64,000 nucleotides of DNA from CAVTPU01 sp963736695 (GTDB lineage Bacteria > Actinomycetota > Actinomycetes > Mycobacteriales > Micromonosporaceae). The DNA lies in the NCBI GenBank assembly GCA_963736695.1, contig CAVTPU010000004.1, positions 186,001-250,000 on the forward strand. The letters run 5' to 3'. Within the stretch, counting starts at the first letter, position 1. Every line of letters begins with the position of its first letter. The notes under the pieces are model-generated. The model had not been told where the DNA came from. It did no database searches and saw only the letters and a program-made list of their open reading frames with translations. This document shows, in pieces, positions 8,943 through 17,542 of this stretch. The position numbers and the translations under genes were made by a program.

Positions 8943-9170
8943 CACATCCTTTTCCCAACGCCCGTCAACGGTCACCCCCGCCTGCCTCTGGCCGCTGGCA
9001 GTGGAGCGGTCACCGCGACGTGCGTCGTGGTGACCGTGAGCCCCGTGCGTGATGAGGAGGTCCGCACGCAACGTATCAAGGTGGGTCACGGCGTGGCAAG
9101 GGAGCGCCCGGCGGGCGAGCGCCATCGACGGACAACGAAGATCGACGAGACGAAACATTCTGGAAAGTCA

Positions 9171-9199
9171 CTGCAAAACTCTTGCAAACTTGCTGCAAT
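9171..9199 (+). promoter_or_regulatory. Candidate operator with repeated TTGCAA/CTGCAA motifs before the amylase
   Basis: CTGCAAAAC, CTTGCAAAC and TTGCTGCAA follow one another within 29 bases, giving direct and inverted TTGCA/TGCAA half-sites. They lie ~66 bases before the amylase start in the only A-rich part of this 322-base divergent intergenic region (8943-9264). Similar repeats (CTTGCAG/CTGCAAG) before streptomycete amylase genes are bound by LacI-family maltose regulators. The link here is by analogy. Confidence 0.45.
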
Positions 9200-9264
9200 A
9201 ATCGCACGCTTCCAGGTAGTCAGGGCCGGAGCGTGCCGGCCCACCCCGATGAAAGCGGTGGCGG

Positions 9265-11283
9265 ATGAACCGACCGACGCGCCGGCGAAACCGGCTTCCC
9301 CTGACCGTCGCGGCCGTGCTGACGGCACTCGCGACGGCGTTTGTCGTGGCGCCAACACAACCGGCCTGGGCGGCGACCCACGACAACAACGTCGAATGGA
9401 ACGGTCTGTTCCACGACCAAGGTCCGCTCTACGCCAGCACCACATCGCCGACCTGCACCACAGCGATGCAGCTGACGTTTCGGACCTTTCGATATGACAA
9501 CACGGCTGTCAATGTCAAGTATTTCGACTCCGGCAATTCGCAATTCCACACGATCGCGATGAACTGGGTCTCGAGCGACTCGACCGGGGTCTTCGATCTC
9601 TGGCGAGCCACCCTTCCGGCGAGCTGCTCGACCAAGTACTACCGTTTCCAGGTCATCGACGGCACAAAGGTCGCTTGGTATAACCAATACGGTGCAAGCT
9701 CGACCGAACCGTCGGCCGGGGACTTCTTCGTCATCCCCGGCTTCGTCACCCCGGACTGGGCGAAGAGCACCGTGCTCTATCAGATCTTCCCCGACCGGTT
9801 CGCCAACGGCAGCACCGCCAACGACGTGGCCACCAACGAATACATCTACGACGGCTATCCGACGCAGAAGAAGGCGTGGGGAGCCAGCACCTATCCCGAT
9901 CCCGGCTATTTCCGCACCTCCGTCTTCTTCGGCGGTGACCTGCAGGGAGTCAGCCAGAACGTCGGCTATCTCAAGAACACCCTCGGGGTGAACGGCGTCT
10001 ATCTCAACCCGATCTTCACCTCGCCGAGCAACCACAAATACGACACCCAGGACTACGACAACGTCGACGCGCATCTCGGCGGCAACACCGCGCTGAGCGC
10101 GCTCGTCGCCAGCGTTCATAGTTCGACGAACGGTCCGGCCGGCAAGGTGATCCTCGACGGTGTCTTCAACCACACCGGCAGCTGGCACAAGTGGTTCGAC
10201 AAGGAGCACAAGTGGCCGACCGTGACCGGGGCGTATGAGAGCCAAACAAGCCCATACATCAACTACTTCACATTCCAGAACTGGCCCAACCAGTACACGT
10301 GCTGGGCGGGTTTCTGCACCCTGCCGAAACTCAACTACGGCAGCAGCGGTTCGGTGACTCGCAACGCGATCTATGGCTCGACCACCTCGGTGGCGCAGAA
10401 GTGGATCCGGCAGTATGGCATCGACGGTTGGCGGTTCGACGTCGGCAACGAGCTTGACGCCAACGGTGGCCCGGGCGGCAACGCCACCAACCACCAGATC
10501 TGGCAGGAGTTCCGCACGGCGGTCAAGGGTGCCAACCCGAACGCGCTCATGATGGGCGAGTTCTGGGGCAACGCCAACTCGTGGACGCTGGGCAGGGAGT
10601 GGGACGGTGCGACCAACTTCGACGGCTTCACGATGCCCGTCTCGCAGTGGATCACCGGCAAGGACTACAAGAACAACGCCGCGTCGATCAGCGCCTCGCA
10701 GTTCGACACCTGGCTGCGCAACACCCGGGCCAACTATCCGACCCAGGTGCAGCAGGTGCTCAGCAACCACCTGTCCAACCACGACACGGTGCGGTTCGGC
10801 ACCCGCGCCGGCGGTGACATCTGGAAGACCTACCTGGCGACGTTCTTCCAGATGACCTACCCCGGCATGCCGACCATCTACTATGGCGACGAATACGGCA
10901 TGTTGGGCGCCGACGACCCGGACAGTCGGCGGACCTTCGACTGGACCAAGGCGAACACGACCAACGCCGCGGTGGCCCTGACGAAGAAACTCATCAGCAT
11001 TCGCAAGACCTATCCCGCGCTGCGGACCGGCTCGTTCATGAGTCTCGGAACCAACGACACGACCAAGATGTACGCCTATGGGCGGATGGACGCGTCGAAC
11101 CGCATCGCCGTCGTCCTCAACAACGACTCGGTGACCCATACCTACACGGTGCCGGTCTATCAGTTGTCGGTGCCGAACGGCACCACCATGGTCGACAAGA
11201 TCACGAACGTGTCGTACACGGTCTCCGGAGGCAACGTCACCGTGACGGTGCCGGGCCACTACGGGGCGGTCCTGGCACAGTGA
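9265..11283 (+). CDS. Secreted GH13 alpha-amylase-family enzyme with N-terminal Ig-like domain
   Basis: 672 residues. The signal peptide spans ~1-36 (ending QPAWA). An N-terminal beta domain (~37-155) resembles the starch-binding domain of neopullulanase-type enzymes, and the (beta/alpha)8 barrel begins with STVLYQIFPDRFANG. GH13 regions are all present: DGVFNHTG (~297), GWRFDVGNELD (~387, nucleophile Asp near 391), the acid Glu in MMGEFWGN (~432) and SNHDTVRFG (~505). A short C-terminal beta domain ends the protein. It should cleave alpha-1,4-glucans or maltodextrins outside the cell. GGTGGCGG precedes the ATG. Its stop is followed directly by the stop of the convergent kinase gene and a shared hairpin. 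Confidence 0.92.
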   Translation: MNRPTRRRNRLPLTVAAVLTALATAFVVAPTQPAWAATHDNNVEWNGLFHDQGPLYASTTSPTCTTAMQLTFRTFRYDNTAVNVKYFDSGNSQFHTIAMNWVSSDSTGVFDLWRATLPASCSTKYYRFQVIDGTKVAWYNQYGASSTEPSAGDFFVIPGFVTPDWAKSTVLYQIFPDRFANGSTANDVATNEYIYDGYPTQKKAWGASTYPDPGYFRTSVFFGGDLQGVSQNVGYLKNTLGVNGVYLNPIFTSPSNHKYDTQDYDNVDAHLGGNTALSALVASVHSSTNGPAGKVILDGVFNHTGSWHKWFDKEHKWPTVTGAYESQTSPYINYFTFQNWPNQYTCWAGFCTLPKLNYGSSGSVTRNAIYGSTTSVAQKWIRQYGIDGWRFDVGNELDANGGPGGNATNHQIWQEFRTAVKGANPNALMMGEFWGNANSWTLGREWDGATNFDGFTMPVSQWITGKDYKNNAASISASQFDTWLRNTRANYPTQVQQVLSNHLSNHDTVRFGTRAGGDIWKTYLATFFQMTYPGMPTIYYGDEYGMLGADDPDSRRTFDWTKANTTNAAVALTKKLISIRKTYPALRTGSFMSLGTNDTTKMYAYGRMDASNRIAVVLNNDSVTHTYTVPVYQLSVPNGTTMVDKITNVSYTVSGGNVTVTVPGHYGAVLAQ

Positions 11284-12174
11284 TCAACGGTTCCTGGTGA
11301 TCACCGACGGTCGGTGGTCACCAGGAACCGAACGGGTCGAGGCTGGCCCGCCCCCGGCCTGCGCAGGCGGTGGACCCGCCGCGACGACCGACCACAGGTC
11401 GAGGGCGGCCGTGACCGCGTCCGGCCGGTCGTCCGGCCGGTCGGACAGACAGTCCCGGCACAATCGCGTGACCTCACGGGGCAACCCCGGCACGGCGAGC
11501 ACCGGGGCCGGGGCCCGCCGATGTCGGGGCGGTCTGTTCAACGCCCGCGGGTCGAGGCCCTCGCCACCGGTGAGCATCAGCACCAACAGCAGACCGAGGG
11601 CGAAGACATCATCGGCCGGTTCACCAGGTCCGGGGAAGTCGTTCGGCGGGGTCGTCGGAGTGAGGAAATACGGTCCGTTGTCCGGGGGGCGAGGCACCGT
11701 CGTGGCGAGGCCGAAGTCGATCACTTTGGCGCCGTCGCGGGTCACGAGCACATTCGCGGCCGTCAGGTCACGGTGCACGACCCCGCGCCGATGCGCGACC
11801 GCGAGCACGTCCGCGACCGCCGCCGCCAACTCCACCGCCTCGGGCCACCCCATCGCGCCGGCCGCCAGTCGATCGGCAAGCACGTCGCCACAGAGCAGGT
11901 CCAATACGAGAAACGGCAATCCGACCCCGTCGGGCGTACGGGTCTCGCCGTAGTCATGCACGTGCGGCACGCTGGGGTGACGCACCCGGTCGGTGAGGAC
12001 CGCCTCGCGCCGCAGCGCCGCGCGCGCCCGCGCGGTCGACGCGCCGGACCCGACCACCATCTTGATCGCGCACTGGCGACCCCTGATGGTGTCGAAGGCC
12101 TGATAGACCTCGCTGACACCGCCTCGACCGACCACTCCGAGGAGCACATACCGGTTGAGGAATGCCGCACCCAT
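11284..12174 (-). CDS. Soluble protein kinase, Ser/Thr-type fold with degenerate catalytic loop
   Basis: About 296 residues, one kinase domain and a short Pro/Gly-rich tail, with no membrane helix or PASTA repeats. Visible motifs are the glycine loop GVVGRGGVSEVYQ, AIKMV (ATP-site Lys), HRDLTAANVLV (catalytic Asp, but Thr where most Ser/Thr kinases have Lys) and DFGLA. The activation segment has no clear APE motif. The start is uncertain: the ATG at 12174 places the kinase core 5 residues from the N-terminus, while the open frame continues to a GTG at 12273. It is convergent with the amylase gene, and the stop codons are adjacent. Substrates are unknown. Confidence 0.82.
   Translation of the reverse strand: MGAAFLNRYVLLGVVGRGGVSEVYQAFDTIRGRQCAIKMVVGSGASTARARAALRREAVLTDRVRHPSVPHVHDYGETRTPDGVGLPFLVLDLLCGDVLADRLAAGAMGWPEAVELAAAVADVLAVAHRRGVVHRDLTAANVLVTRDGAKVIDFGLATTVPRPPDNGPYFLTPTTPPNDFPGPGEPADDVFALGLLLVLMLTGGEGLDPRALNRPPRHRRAPAPVLAVPGLPREVTRLCRDCLSDRPDDRPDAVTAALDLWSVVAAGPPPAQAGGGPASTRSVPGDHRPSVITRNR
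11289..11329. terminator. Bidirectional hairpin between amylase and kinase genes
   Basis: Inverted repeat with 20-base arms (11289-11308 and 11310-11329) and one mismatch. It starts 6 bases after the amylase stop and lies inside the last codons of the convergent kinase gene. It probably terminates the amylase transcript and may serve both genes. Confidence 0.7.
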
Positions 12175-12451
12175 CCGGAACCGCGCCACCAGGCGACTAT
12201 TTCGCAGATCGGCACGCGGAGCAAGCCCGCGAACCCGCACGGCAACCGTCGGACGCGTCCGCGAAACGATCACCAGTGCGTATCGGCAATTACAGCGCGG
12301 GTAAAAACATCGATACTTGTTCCTGGCTCACTCTCCGGCGTACGGTGCTCGCACGCCCGCCGCTCATCCGCTGATCGCCGAAAACCAGATCGGATCACGA
12401 GTCGGATCTGGGACAGGGGAGGGGCGGCGCGACCGTCTCGTTGGAGGTTCG

Positions 12452-13294
12452 ATGTTTCGTCCCCCATCCCTGACCCGCCCCCGCGTCGTCGGCGCACTGA
12501 TCGCCGCCGCGACGGCTGTGCTGCTCGCCGCGACGCCCGCGGCGGCAGTGACCGCACCCCCCAACTCCATCGCCAGCATGGGTGACTCCATCACGCGCGG
12601 GTTCAACGCGTGCGGATGGTATTCCGACTGCGTGTCCCGATCGTTCAGCACCGGAACCGACACCGCTGTCAACAGCCAATATCGGCGGATCCTCGCGGGC
12701 AACTCCGCGATCAGCGGCAAGAACTACAACGACGGGGAGACCGGCGCGAACGCCGCCGACATGGTCGGCCAAGCCCAGAAGGCCGTCACCCAGGGCGCGC
12801 AATATGTCACGATGCTCATCGGCGCGAACGACGCCTGCACGAGCAGCGAGTCGACCATGACCCCGGTGACGACCTACCGCTCACAGATCAACGCCGCGCT
12901 CAACACCCTCAAGACGGGCCTGCCCACCGCCCGGGTTCAGGTCATCAGCGTCCCCGACATCAAACGACTCTGGCAGGTCGGGCACACCAGCTCCAGCGCC
13001 CGCTTCGCCTGGTCGTTGTTCGGCATCTGCCAGTCGATGCTGGCGAACCCGACGTCAACCTCCGCCGCCGACGTCGCCCGCCGAGACCGGGTGCGCCAGC
13101 GGGTGATCGACTACAACACCCAGCTCGCGCAGGCCTGTGCCGCATATGGTGCCAACTGCGTCTTCGACAACAACGCCGTGTTCTCCTATCAGTTCCAGCT
13201 GTCACAGCTGTCCACCTGGGATTACTTCCACCCCAACACCAGCGGCCAAGCGGTGCTCGCCGCCGTCACCTACAGCGCCGGATTCAACTGGTAA
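12452..13294 (+). CDS. Secreted SGNH/GDSL-family hydrolase
   Basis: 280 residues. The signal peptide spans ~1-35 (hydrophobic ALIAAATAVLLAATPAAA). Block I is SMGDSITRG (nucleophile Ser in GDS), block III is IGANDAC (oxyanion Asn) and block V is DYFHPNTSG (catalytic Asp and His). These are the four SGNH hydrolase blocks. It is probably an exported esterase or lipase; the substrate cannot be read from sequence. The start is set by TTGGAGG 5 bases ahead of the ATG; the open frame upstream is ignored. Confidence 0.9.
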   Translation: MFRPPSLTRPRVVGALIAAATAVLLAATPAAAVTAPPNSIASMGDSITRGFNACGWYSDCVSRSFSTGTDTAVNSQYRRILAGNSAISGKNYNDGETGANAADMVGQAQKAVTQGAQYVTMLIGANDACTSSESTMTPVTTYRSQINAALNTLKTGLPTARVQVISVPDIKRLWQVGHTSSSARFAWSLFGICQSMLANPTSTSAADVARRDRVRQRVIDYNTQLAQACAAYGANCVFDNNAVFSYQFQLSQLSTWDYFHPNTSGQAVLAAVTYSAGFNW

Positions 13295-13307
13295 CCCACA
13301 CCACCGA

Positions 13308-13366
13308 GTCGGCCGCCGCCCCGCCCGCACCCACCGCGGTGACGCCTCAGCGGAGCGGCGGCCGAC
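13308..13366 (+). terminator. Hairpin after the GDSL hydrolase gene
   Basis: Perfect 12-bp arms (13308-13319 and 13355-13366) separated by 35 bases, within the 105-base gap before the M20 hydrolase gene. A plausible terminator; the long loop makes it less certain. Confidence 0.5.
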
Positions 13367-13399
13367 CCACACAACCAGCGAGGGTGGTATGAACGGGCC

Positions 13400-14779
13400 A
13401 TGAGCCTGCCGACGACTGACAATGACCGCGACGATCAGCCGACGCCCGTGTCCGGCGCCGCCGCCATCCGAGCGGTGGACGAGGTCGTCGAGATCTGCCG
13501 CGATCTGATCCGTTTCGACACCACCAACACCGGAGATCCGCTGACCTGCGCAGGCGAACGGGGCGCCGCCGAATATGTCGCCGGCCTGCTCGCCGAGGTG
13601 GGGCTGGAGCCGATCATCCGGGAGAGCGCCCCCGGTCGCACCAGCGTCATCGCCCGGTTCGCCGCCGACCCCGCGACCGCCGACCCCGGCCGGGGCGCGC
13701 TGCTCGTACACGGGCATCTCGATGTCGTGCCCGCCGACGCGAGCGAGTGGTCGGTCGACCCGTTCGGCGGCGAGATCCGCGACGGTTATCTGTGGGGTCG
13801 CGGGGCGGTCGACATGAAGGACTTCGACGCGATGGTGCTCGCCACCGTGCGTCAGATGCGGCGCGAGAATCGTCGCCCGTCGCGCGACCTCGTGCTCGCC
13901 TTCCTCGCCGACGAGGAGGCCGGGGGCAGCTTCGGGGCGCACTGGCTCGTCGACAATCACCCGGACCTCTTCGACGGGTGCACCGAGGCGATCGGCGAGG
14001 TGGGTGGCTACTCCTACACGATCGCGCCCGACCGGCGGCTCTATCTCATTCAGACGGCCGAGAAGGGGCTCGCGTGGCTGCGGTTGCGCGCGACCGGACG
14101 TCCCGGCCACGGCTCGATGATCCATGACGACAACGCGGTGACGGAGCTCGCGGCGGCGGTGGCGGCGATCGGCGGGCACCGGTTTCCGGCCAGGGTCACC
14201 GAACCGGTCCGTGACTTTCTGCGGCACCTCGCCATCGAGACGGGTGTCGACATCGATCTCGACGACCCGGAGGCGGCGGTGTCCGGGCTCGGCTCGCTCG
14301 CACCGCTCATCGGGGCCACCATTCGCACGACCGCGAATCCGACCCGGCTCAACGCCGGCTACAAGGAGAACGTGATCCCCAGCCACGCCAGCGCGGTGGT
14401 CGACTGCCGGACCCTGCCGGGCCGGCATGAGGAGCTCATCGAGGAGCTGCGGGAGATCATCGGCCCGCAGATCGAGATCGAGGTGATCGAGCGGCAACCA
14501 CCCGTGGAGACGTCGTTCTCCGGCCCGCTGGTCGAGGCGATGAGTGTCGCGTTGCGGGCCGAGGATCCGGGCGCGCGGGCCGTCCCCTATCTCATGTCGG
14601 GCGGCACCGACGCGAAGGCGCTGGCCCGCCTCGGCATCCGCTGTTTCGGGTTCGCGCCCCTCAAACTGGACCCGGAACTCAATTTCGCCGCGCTCTTTCA
14701 CGGCATCGACGAACGGGTGCCGGTCGACGGACTACAGTTCGGCGTGCGAGTCCTTGACCGGTTCCTCACCGAGTGCTGA
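13400..14779 (+). CDS. M20/M25/M40-family metallohydrolase
   Basis: 459 residues, cytoplasmic. The two-metal site of the M20 family is visible: VHGHLDVVPAD (His ligand and catalytic Asp), GRGAVDMKD (bridging Asp), ADEEAGG (general base Glu and metal Glu) and the C-terminal ALFHGIDE (His ligand). The lid domain holds GRPGHGSM. Members hydrolyse dipeptides, acyl-amino acids or related amides (ArgE/DapE/carboxypeptidase G2-like). Substrate specificity is not clear. The start ATG at 13400 is about 13 bases after GAGGG. Confidence 0.9.
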   Translation: MSLPTTDNDRDDQPTPVSGAAAIRAVDEVVEICRDLIRFDTTNTGDPLTCAGERGAAEYVAGLLAEVGLEPIIRESAPGRTSVIARFAADPATADPGRGALLVHGHLDVVPADASEWSVDPFGGEIRDGYLWGRGAVDMKDFDAMVLATVRQMRRENRRPSRDLVLAFLADEEAGGSFGAHWLVDNHPDLFDGCTEAIGEVGGYSYTIAPDRRLYLIQTAEKGLAWLRLRATGRPGHGSMIHDDNAVTELAAAVAAIGGHRFPARVTEPVRDFLRHLAIETGVDIDLDDPEAAVSGLGSLAPLIGATIRTTANPTRLNAGYKENVIPSHASAVVDCRTLPGRHEELIEELREIIGPQIEIEVIERQPPVETSFSGPLVEAMSVALRAEDPGARAVPYLMSGGTDAKALARLGIRCFGFAPLKLDPELNFAALFHGIDERVPVDGLQFGVRVLDRFLTEC

Positions 14780-14818
14780 CGACATCACGTTGACCTCACC
14801 CACGTTGAAGGGCCCGAC

Positions 14819-15481
14819 ATGACCGAGAAATACGCGGAGCTGGACGGCGCGCTCGACCGCGTGGTCGCGGCCGCGCGAGCCCACCTCGCCGCGGTGAAGG
14901 CCGCGGCCGGGCAGCCCGACGACGACACGGTGTGGCGGGAGTTCGTGGCTCTAAACAACACGGCACGCGAATATGACGAACTGCTCAACGACGTCTTCGG
15001 CGAGGTCACCCCGTGGGACTTGGAGCTGATCTCCGCCGACGAACCGCCGGCCCCGGCGACCGTGGCGGCCGTGCAGGCGCACGGCGACGAGGTGGGTGAC
15101 CCCGACCCCTATCCGGTGGTGATCTCCGTGCGGCAACGGCGCGACTATCGGGTGCCCAGCGTCGCCGCGCTGCTGCGCATCGCCGCCGAGACGCCGTCTC
15201 CGGTCACGGCCGTCGGGGCGGACCAGCCGATCGCCTCGGTGGCCGACGCGGTCGTCGAGCTCCTGCAGTCGGGCGACGGATCGTTGGGCATGCTCGACGT
15301 CGCCGAACTCGAGCCGCTCGACGGGCTCGTCGTCGTCGCCGAGGTCACCGAGCCGCTCGACGTGCACACGCAGGACGACTCCGACACTTACGAGCTCTTC
15401 GCGCTCGGTTCAGACGATCGAGTCGTCGCTCGACTCGCCGAACGAGCCTTCGCCGACGTGGACCCCGGGCCCGCCGCATAG
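14819..15481 (+). CDS. Protein of unknown function, acidic, 220 residues
   Basis: I do not recognise the family. It is soluble and acidic (many Asp and Glu), with an N-terminal helical part (ALDRVVAAARAHLAAVKAAAG) that is followed by ISVRQRRDYRVPSVAALLRIA and a C-terminal alpha/beta part (LFALGSDDRVVARLAERAF). There is no signal peptide or membrane helix. Codon use matches its neighbours, so it is a real gene. It starts with ATG 5 bases after GAAGGG and lies 39 bases after the M20 hydrolase on the same strand, so the two may be cotranscribed. Confidence 0.8.
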   Translation: MTEKYAELDGALDRVVAAARAHLAAVKAAAGQPDDDTVWREFVALNNTAREYDELLNDVFGEVTPWDLELISADEPPAPATVAAVQAHGDEVGDPDPYPVVISVRQRRDYRVPSVAALLRIAAETPSPVTAVGADQPIASVADAVVELLQSGDGSLGMLDVAELEPLDGLVVVAEVTEPLDVHTQDDSDTYELFALGSDDRVVARLAERAFADVDPGPAA

Positions 15482-15601
15482 CCGACCCGCCGCACGTGGC
15501 CGTGGGGGCGGGGACCCGAGCCGATCACAGACGCCTAGTACGCTGACGGCGATCTGATGGGCGACGCGAGAACGCGGAACGAAAACGGAAACGGGCGTGC
15601 G

Positions 15602-16654
15602 ATGCGGCTAGGGGTCAATCTCGGATATCAGTCGGCGGCCACCACCCCCGGCGACCATCTGCTTATCGCGCGCGAGGCCGAACGGCTGGGCTTCTCCGTG
15701 GTCTGGGTGGCCGAGGCCTATGGGTCTGACTCTCCCAGCATGCTCGCCTGGATCGCCGGTCAGACCGAACGCATCGACGTCGGAGCCGCGGTGATGCAGA
15801 TCCCGGCGCGGACACCGGCCATGACCGCGATGACCGCCGCCACCATCGACTCGCTCTCCGGCGGCCGGTTCCGCCTCGGTCTCGGCGTCTCCGGACCCCA
15901 GGTCTCCGAGGGCTGGCACGGCGTCCGGTTCGTCAAACCACTGGCCCGTACGCGGGAATATGTTCAGATCGTGCGGACCGCGCTCGCCCGGTCGACGGTG
16001 ACCTCGCCCGGCCCGTTCTATCCGCTGCCATTGCCCGACGGGCCAGGCAAGGCGCTCAAACTCGGATTCCATCCCGTACGCGCGGACCTGCCGATCTATC
16101 TCGCGGCGGTCGGACCCCGCAACCTGGAACTCGCCGGCGAGCTCGCCGACGGCTGGTTGGCGGTCTTCTATTCGCCCGAGCACGCCGGCGAGCAGTTGGC
16201 GCACATCGCCGCCGGTCGGGCGATCGCCGGCGCCGGGCTCGCCGGTTTCGACGTCGTGCCGACCGTTCCGGTCGTCATCGGCGACGACCCGGCGGCCTGC
16301 GCGGACGCGGTGCGCGGTTATGCCGCACTGTATGTCGGGGGCATGGGCAGCCGGGACCAGAACTTCTATAACCAGTTGGCGGTCCGGATGGGCTTCGGCG
16401 ACGCCGCGCGGGCCGTGCAGGACGCGTTCCTCGCCCAGAGACACCGGGAGGCGGCGGCGGCCGTGCCGTTCGAGTTCATCGACCGCACGAGCCTGTTGGG
16501 GCCGGTCGCGCGCGTCGCCGACGGTCTGCGCGCGTTCGCCGACGCTGGCGTGACCACGCTGTCGATCGCCCCCTACGCGGGTGACACGGACACCGCCGTC
16601 GCCACCCTGCGCGCCGTCGTCGAGGCCGCCGAACTCGCCGGCGTGGGTGAGTGA
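15602..16654 (+). CDS. LLM-class F420-dependent oxidoreductase
   Basis: 350 residues from MRLGVNLGYQS, the usual start of this luciferase-like monooxygenase class; an in-frame ATG at 15557 adds 15 poorly conserved residues. Family features are the TIM-barrel signatures ERLGFSVVWVAEAYG, SGGRFRLGLGVSGPQV, PIYLAAVGPRNLELAGELADG and the C-terminal AGVTTLSI. Actinobacterial members use coenzyme F420 with varied substrates, so the reaction is not known. It ends 2 bases before uppP begins, which suggests cotranscription. Confidence 0.88.
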   Translation: MRLGVNLGYQSAATTPGDHLLIAREAERLGFSVVWVAEAYGSDSPSMLAWIAGQTERIDVGAAVMQIPARTPAMTAMTAATIDSLSGGRFRLGLGVSGPQVSEGWHGVRFVKPLARTREYVQIVRTALARSTVTSPGPFYPLPLPDGPGKALKLGFHPVRADLPIYLAAVGPRNLELAGELADGWLAVFYSPEHAGEQLAHIAAGRAIAGAGLAGFDVVPTVPVVIGDDPAACADAVRGYAALYVGGMGSRDQNFYNQLAVRMGFGDAARAVQDAFLAQRHREAAAAVPFEFIDRTSLLGPVARVADGLRAFADAGVTTLSIAPYAGDTDTAVATLRAVVEAAELAGVGE

Positions 16655-16656
16655 GC

Positions 16657-17493
16657 ATGCAGTTGTGGCACGCGATCGTCCTCGGGATCATCGAGGGCAT
16701 CACCGAGTTCCTGCCGGTCTCGTCGACCGGACACCTCACCATCACGGAGAAACTGCTCGGGCTGCCCGTCAGCAGCCCTGCGGTGACCGCCTACACCGCG
16801 ATCATCCAGATCGGGGCGATCGCCGCGTCGATCATCTATTTCTGGCGCGACATCGTGCGCATCGCCACCGGCTTCTTCACCGGCCTGTTCAACCCGGCCG
16901 CCCGCGACACCCCGGACTGGCGTCTCGCGCTCGCCGTCATCGTCGGCTCGCTGCCGATCGGCGTCGTGGGGCTCGCCGCGAAAGGGCTCATCGAGGGGCC
17001 GCTGCGCAGCCTGTGGGTCGTCGCCGGCGGGCTCATCGTCTGGTCCGGGGCGATGGTCTTCGCCGAACGCGCCGCCACCCACCAGCGCACCGAGCGTGAC
17101 GTCACCCTCTCCGACGGTGTGATCATCGGTGTGGCGCAGTGCCTGGCCCTCGTGCCCGGAGTCTCCCGGTCGGGCGCGACCATCACCGTCGGGCTGCTGC
17201 GCGACCTCGACCGGGTCACCGCGACCCGCATGTCGTTCTTCCTCGGCATTCCCGCGCTCACCGCGGCCGGCGTCTTCGAGGCGGTCACCGTCGGCGACGA
17301 GATCGGCGCGCAGGTGGGGTGGGGAGCGACCGCCCTCGGCACGGCAGTCAGCTTCGTCGTCGCCTATGTCTCGATCGCCTGGCTGCTGCGTTTCGTCTCC
17401 CGCCACTCGATCGTGACGTTCGTCTGGTATCGCGTCATTCTCGGCATCGCGCTCATCGCCGCGCTCGCCACCGGCACCCTCGCCGCGACCTGA
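16657..17493 (+). CDS. uppP: Undecaprenyl-diphosphatase UppP (BacA)
   Basis: 278 residues with about eight membrane segments. Both UppP signature motifs are present: EGITEFLPVSSTGHL near the N-terminus (E/Q-rich motif) and PGVSRSGATI around 167-176 (Ser/Arg motif). The enzyme dephosphorylates undecaprenyl diphosphate on the outer face of the membrane, recycling the lipid carrier for peptidoglycan and wall polysaccharide, and confers bacitracin resistance when abundant. A GTG at 16651 overlapping the stop of the LLM gene is an alternative start. Confidence 0.95.
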   Translation: MQLWHAIVLGIIEGITEFLPVSSTGHLTITEKLLGLPVSSPAVTAYTAIIQIGAIAASIIYFWRDIVRIATGFFTGLFNPAARDTPDWRLALAVIVGSLPIGVVGLAAKGLIEGPLRSLWVVAGGLIVWSGAMVFAERAATHQRTERDVTLSDGVIIGVAQCLALVPGVSRSGATITVGLLRDLDRVTATRMSFFLGIPALTAAGVFEAVTVGDEIGAQVGWGATALGTAVSFVVAYVSIAWLLRFVSRHSIVTFVWYRVILGIALIAALATGTLAAT

Positions 17494-17542
17494 CCGCGAC
17501 CCTGTCTTTCGCTCCCCGCCGCCGTCGGCCACAATCGCTGGA

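Noticed and set aside
9220..11259. 679-codon minus-strand frame opposite the amylase
   Set aside because: The plus-strand product is a complete GH13 enzyme with all catalytic regions. The opposite frame is an Arg/Val-rich shadow without motifs.
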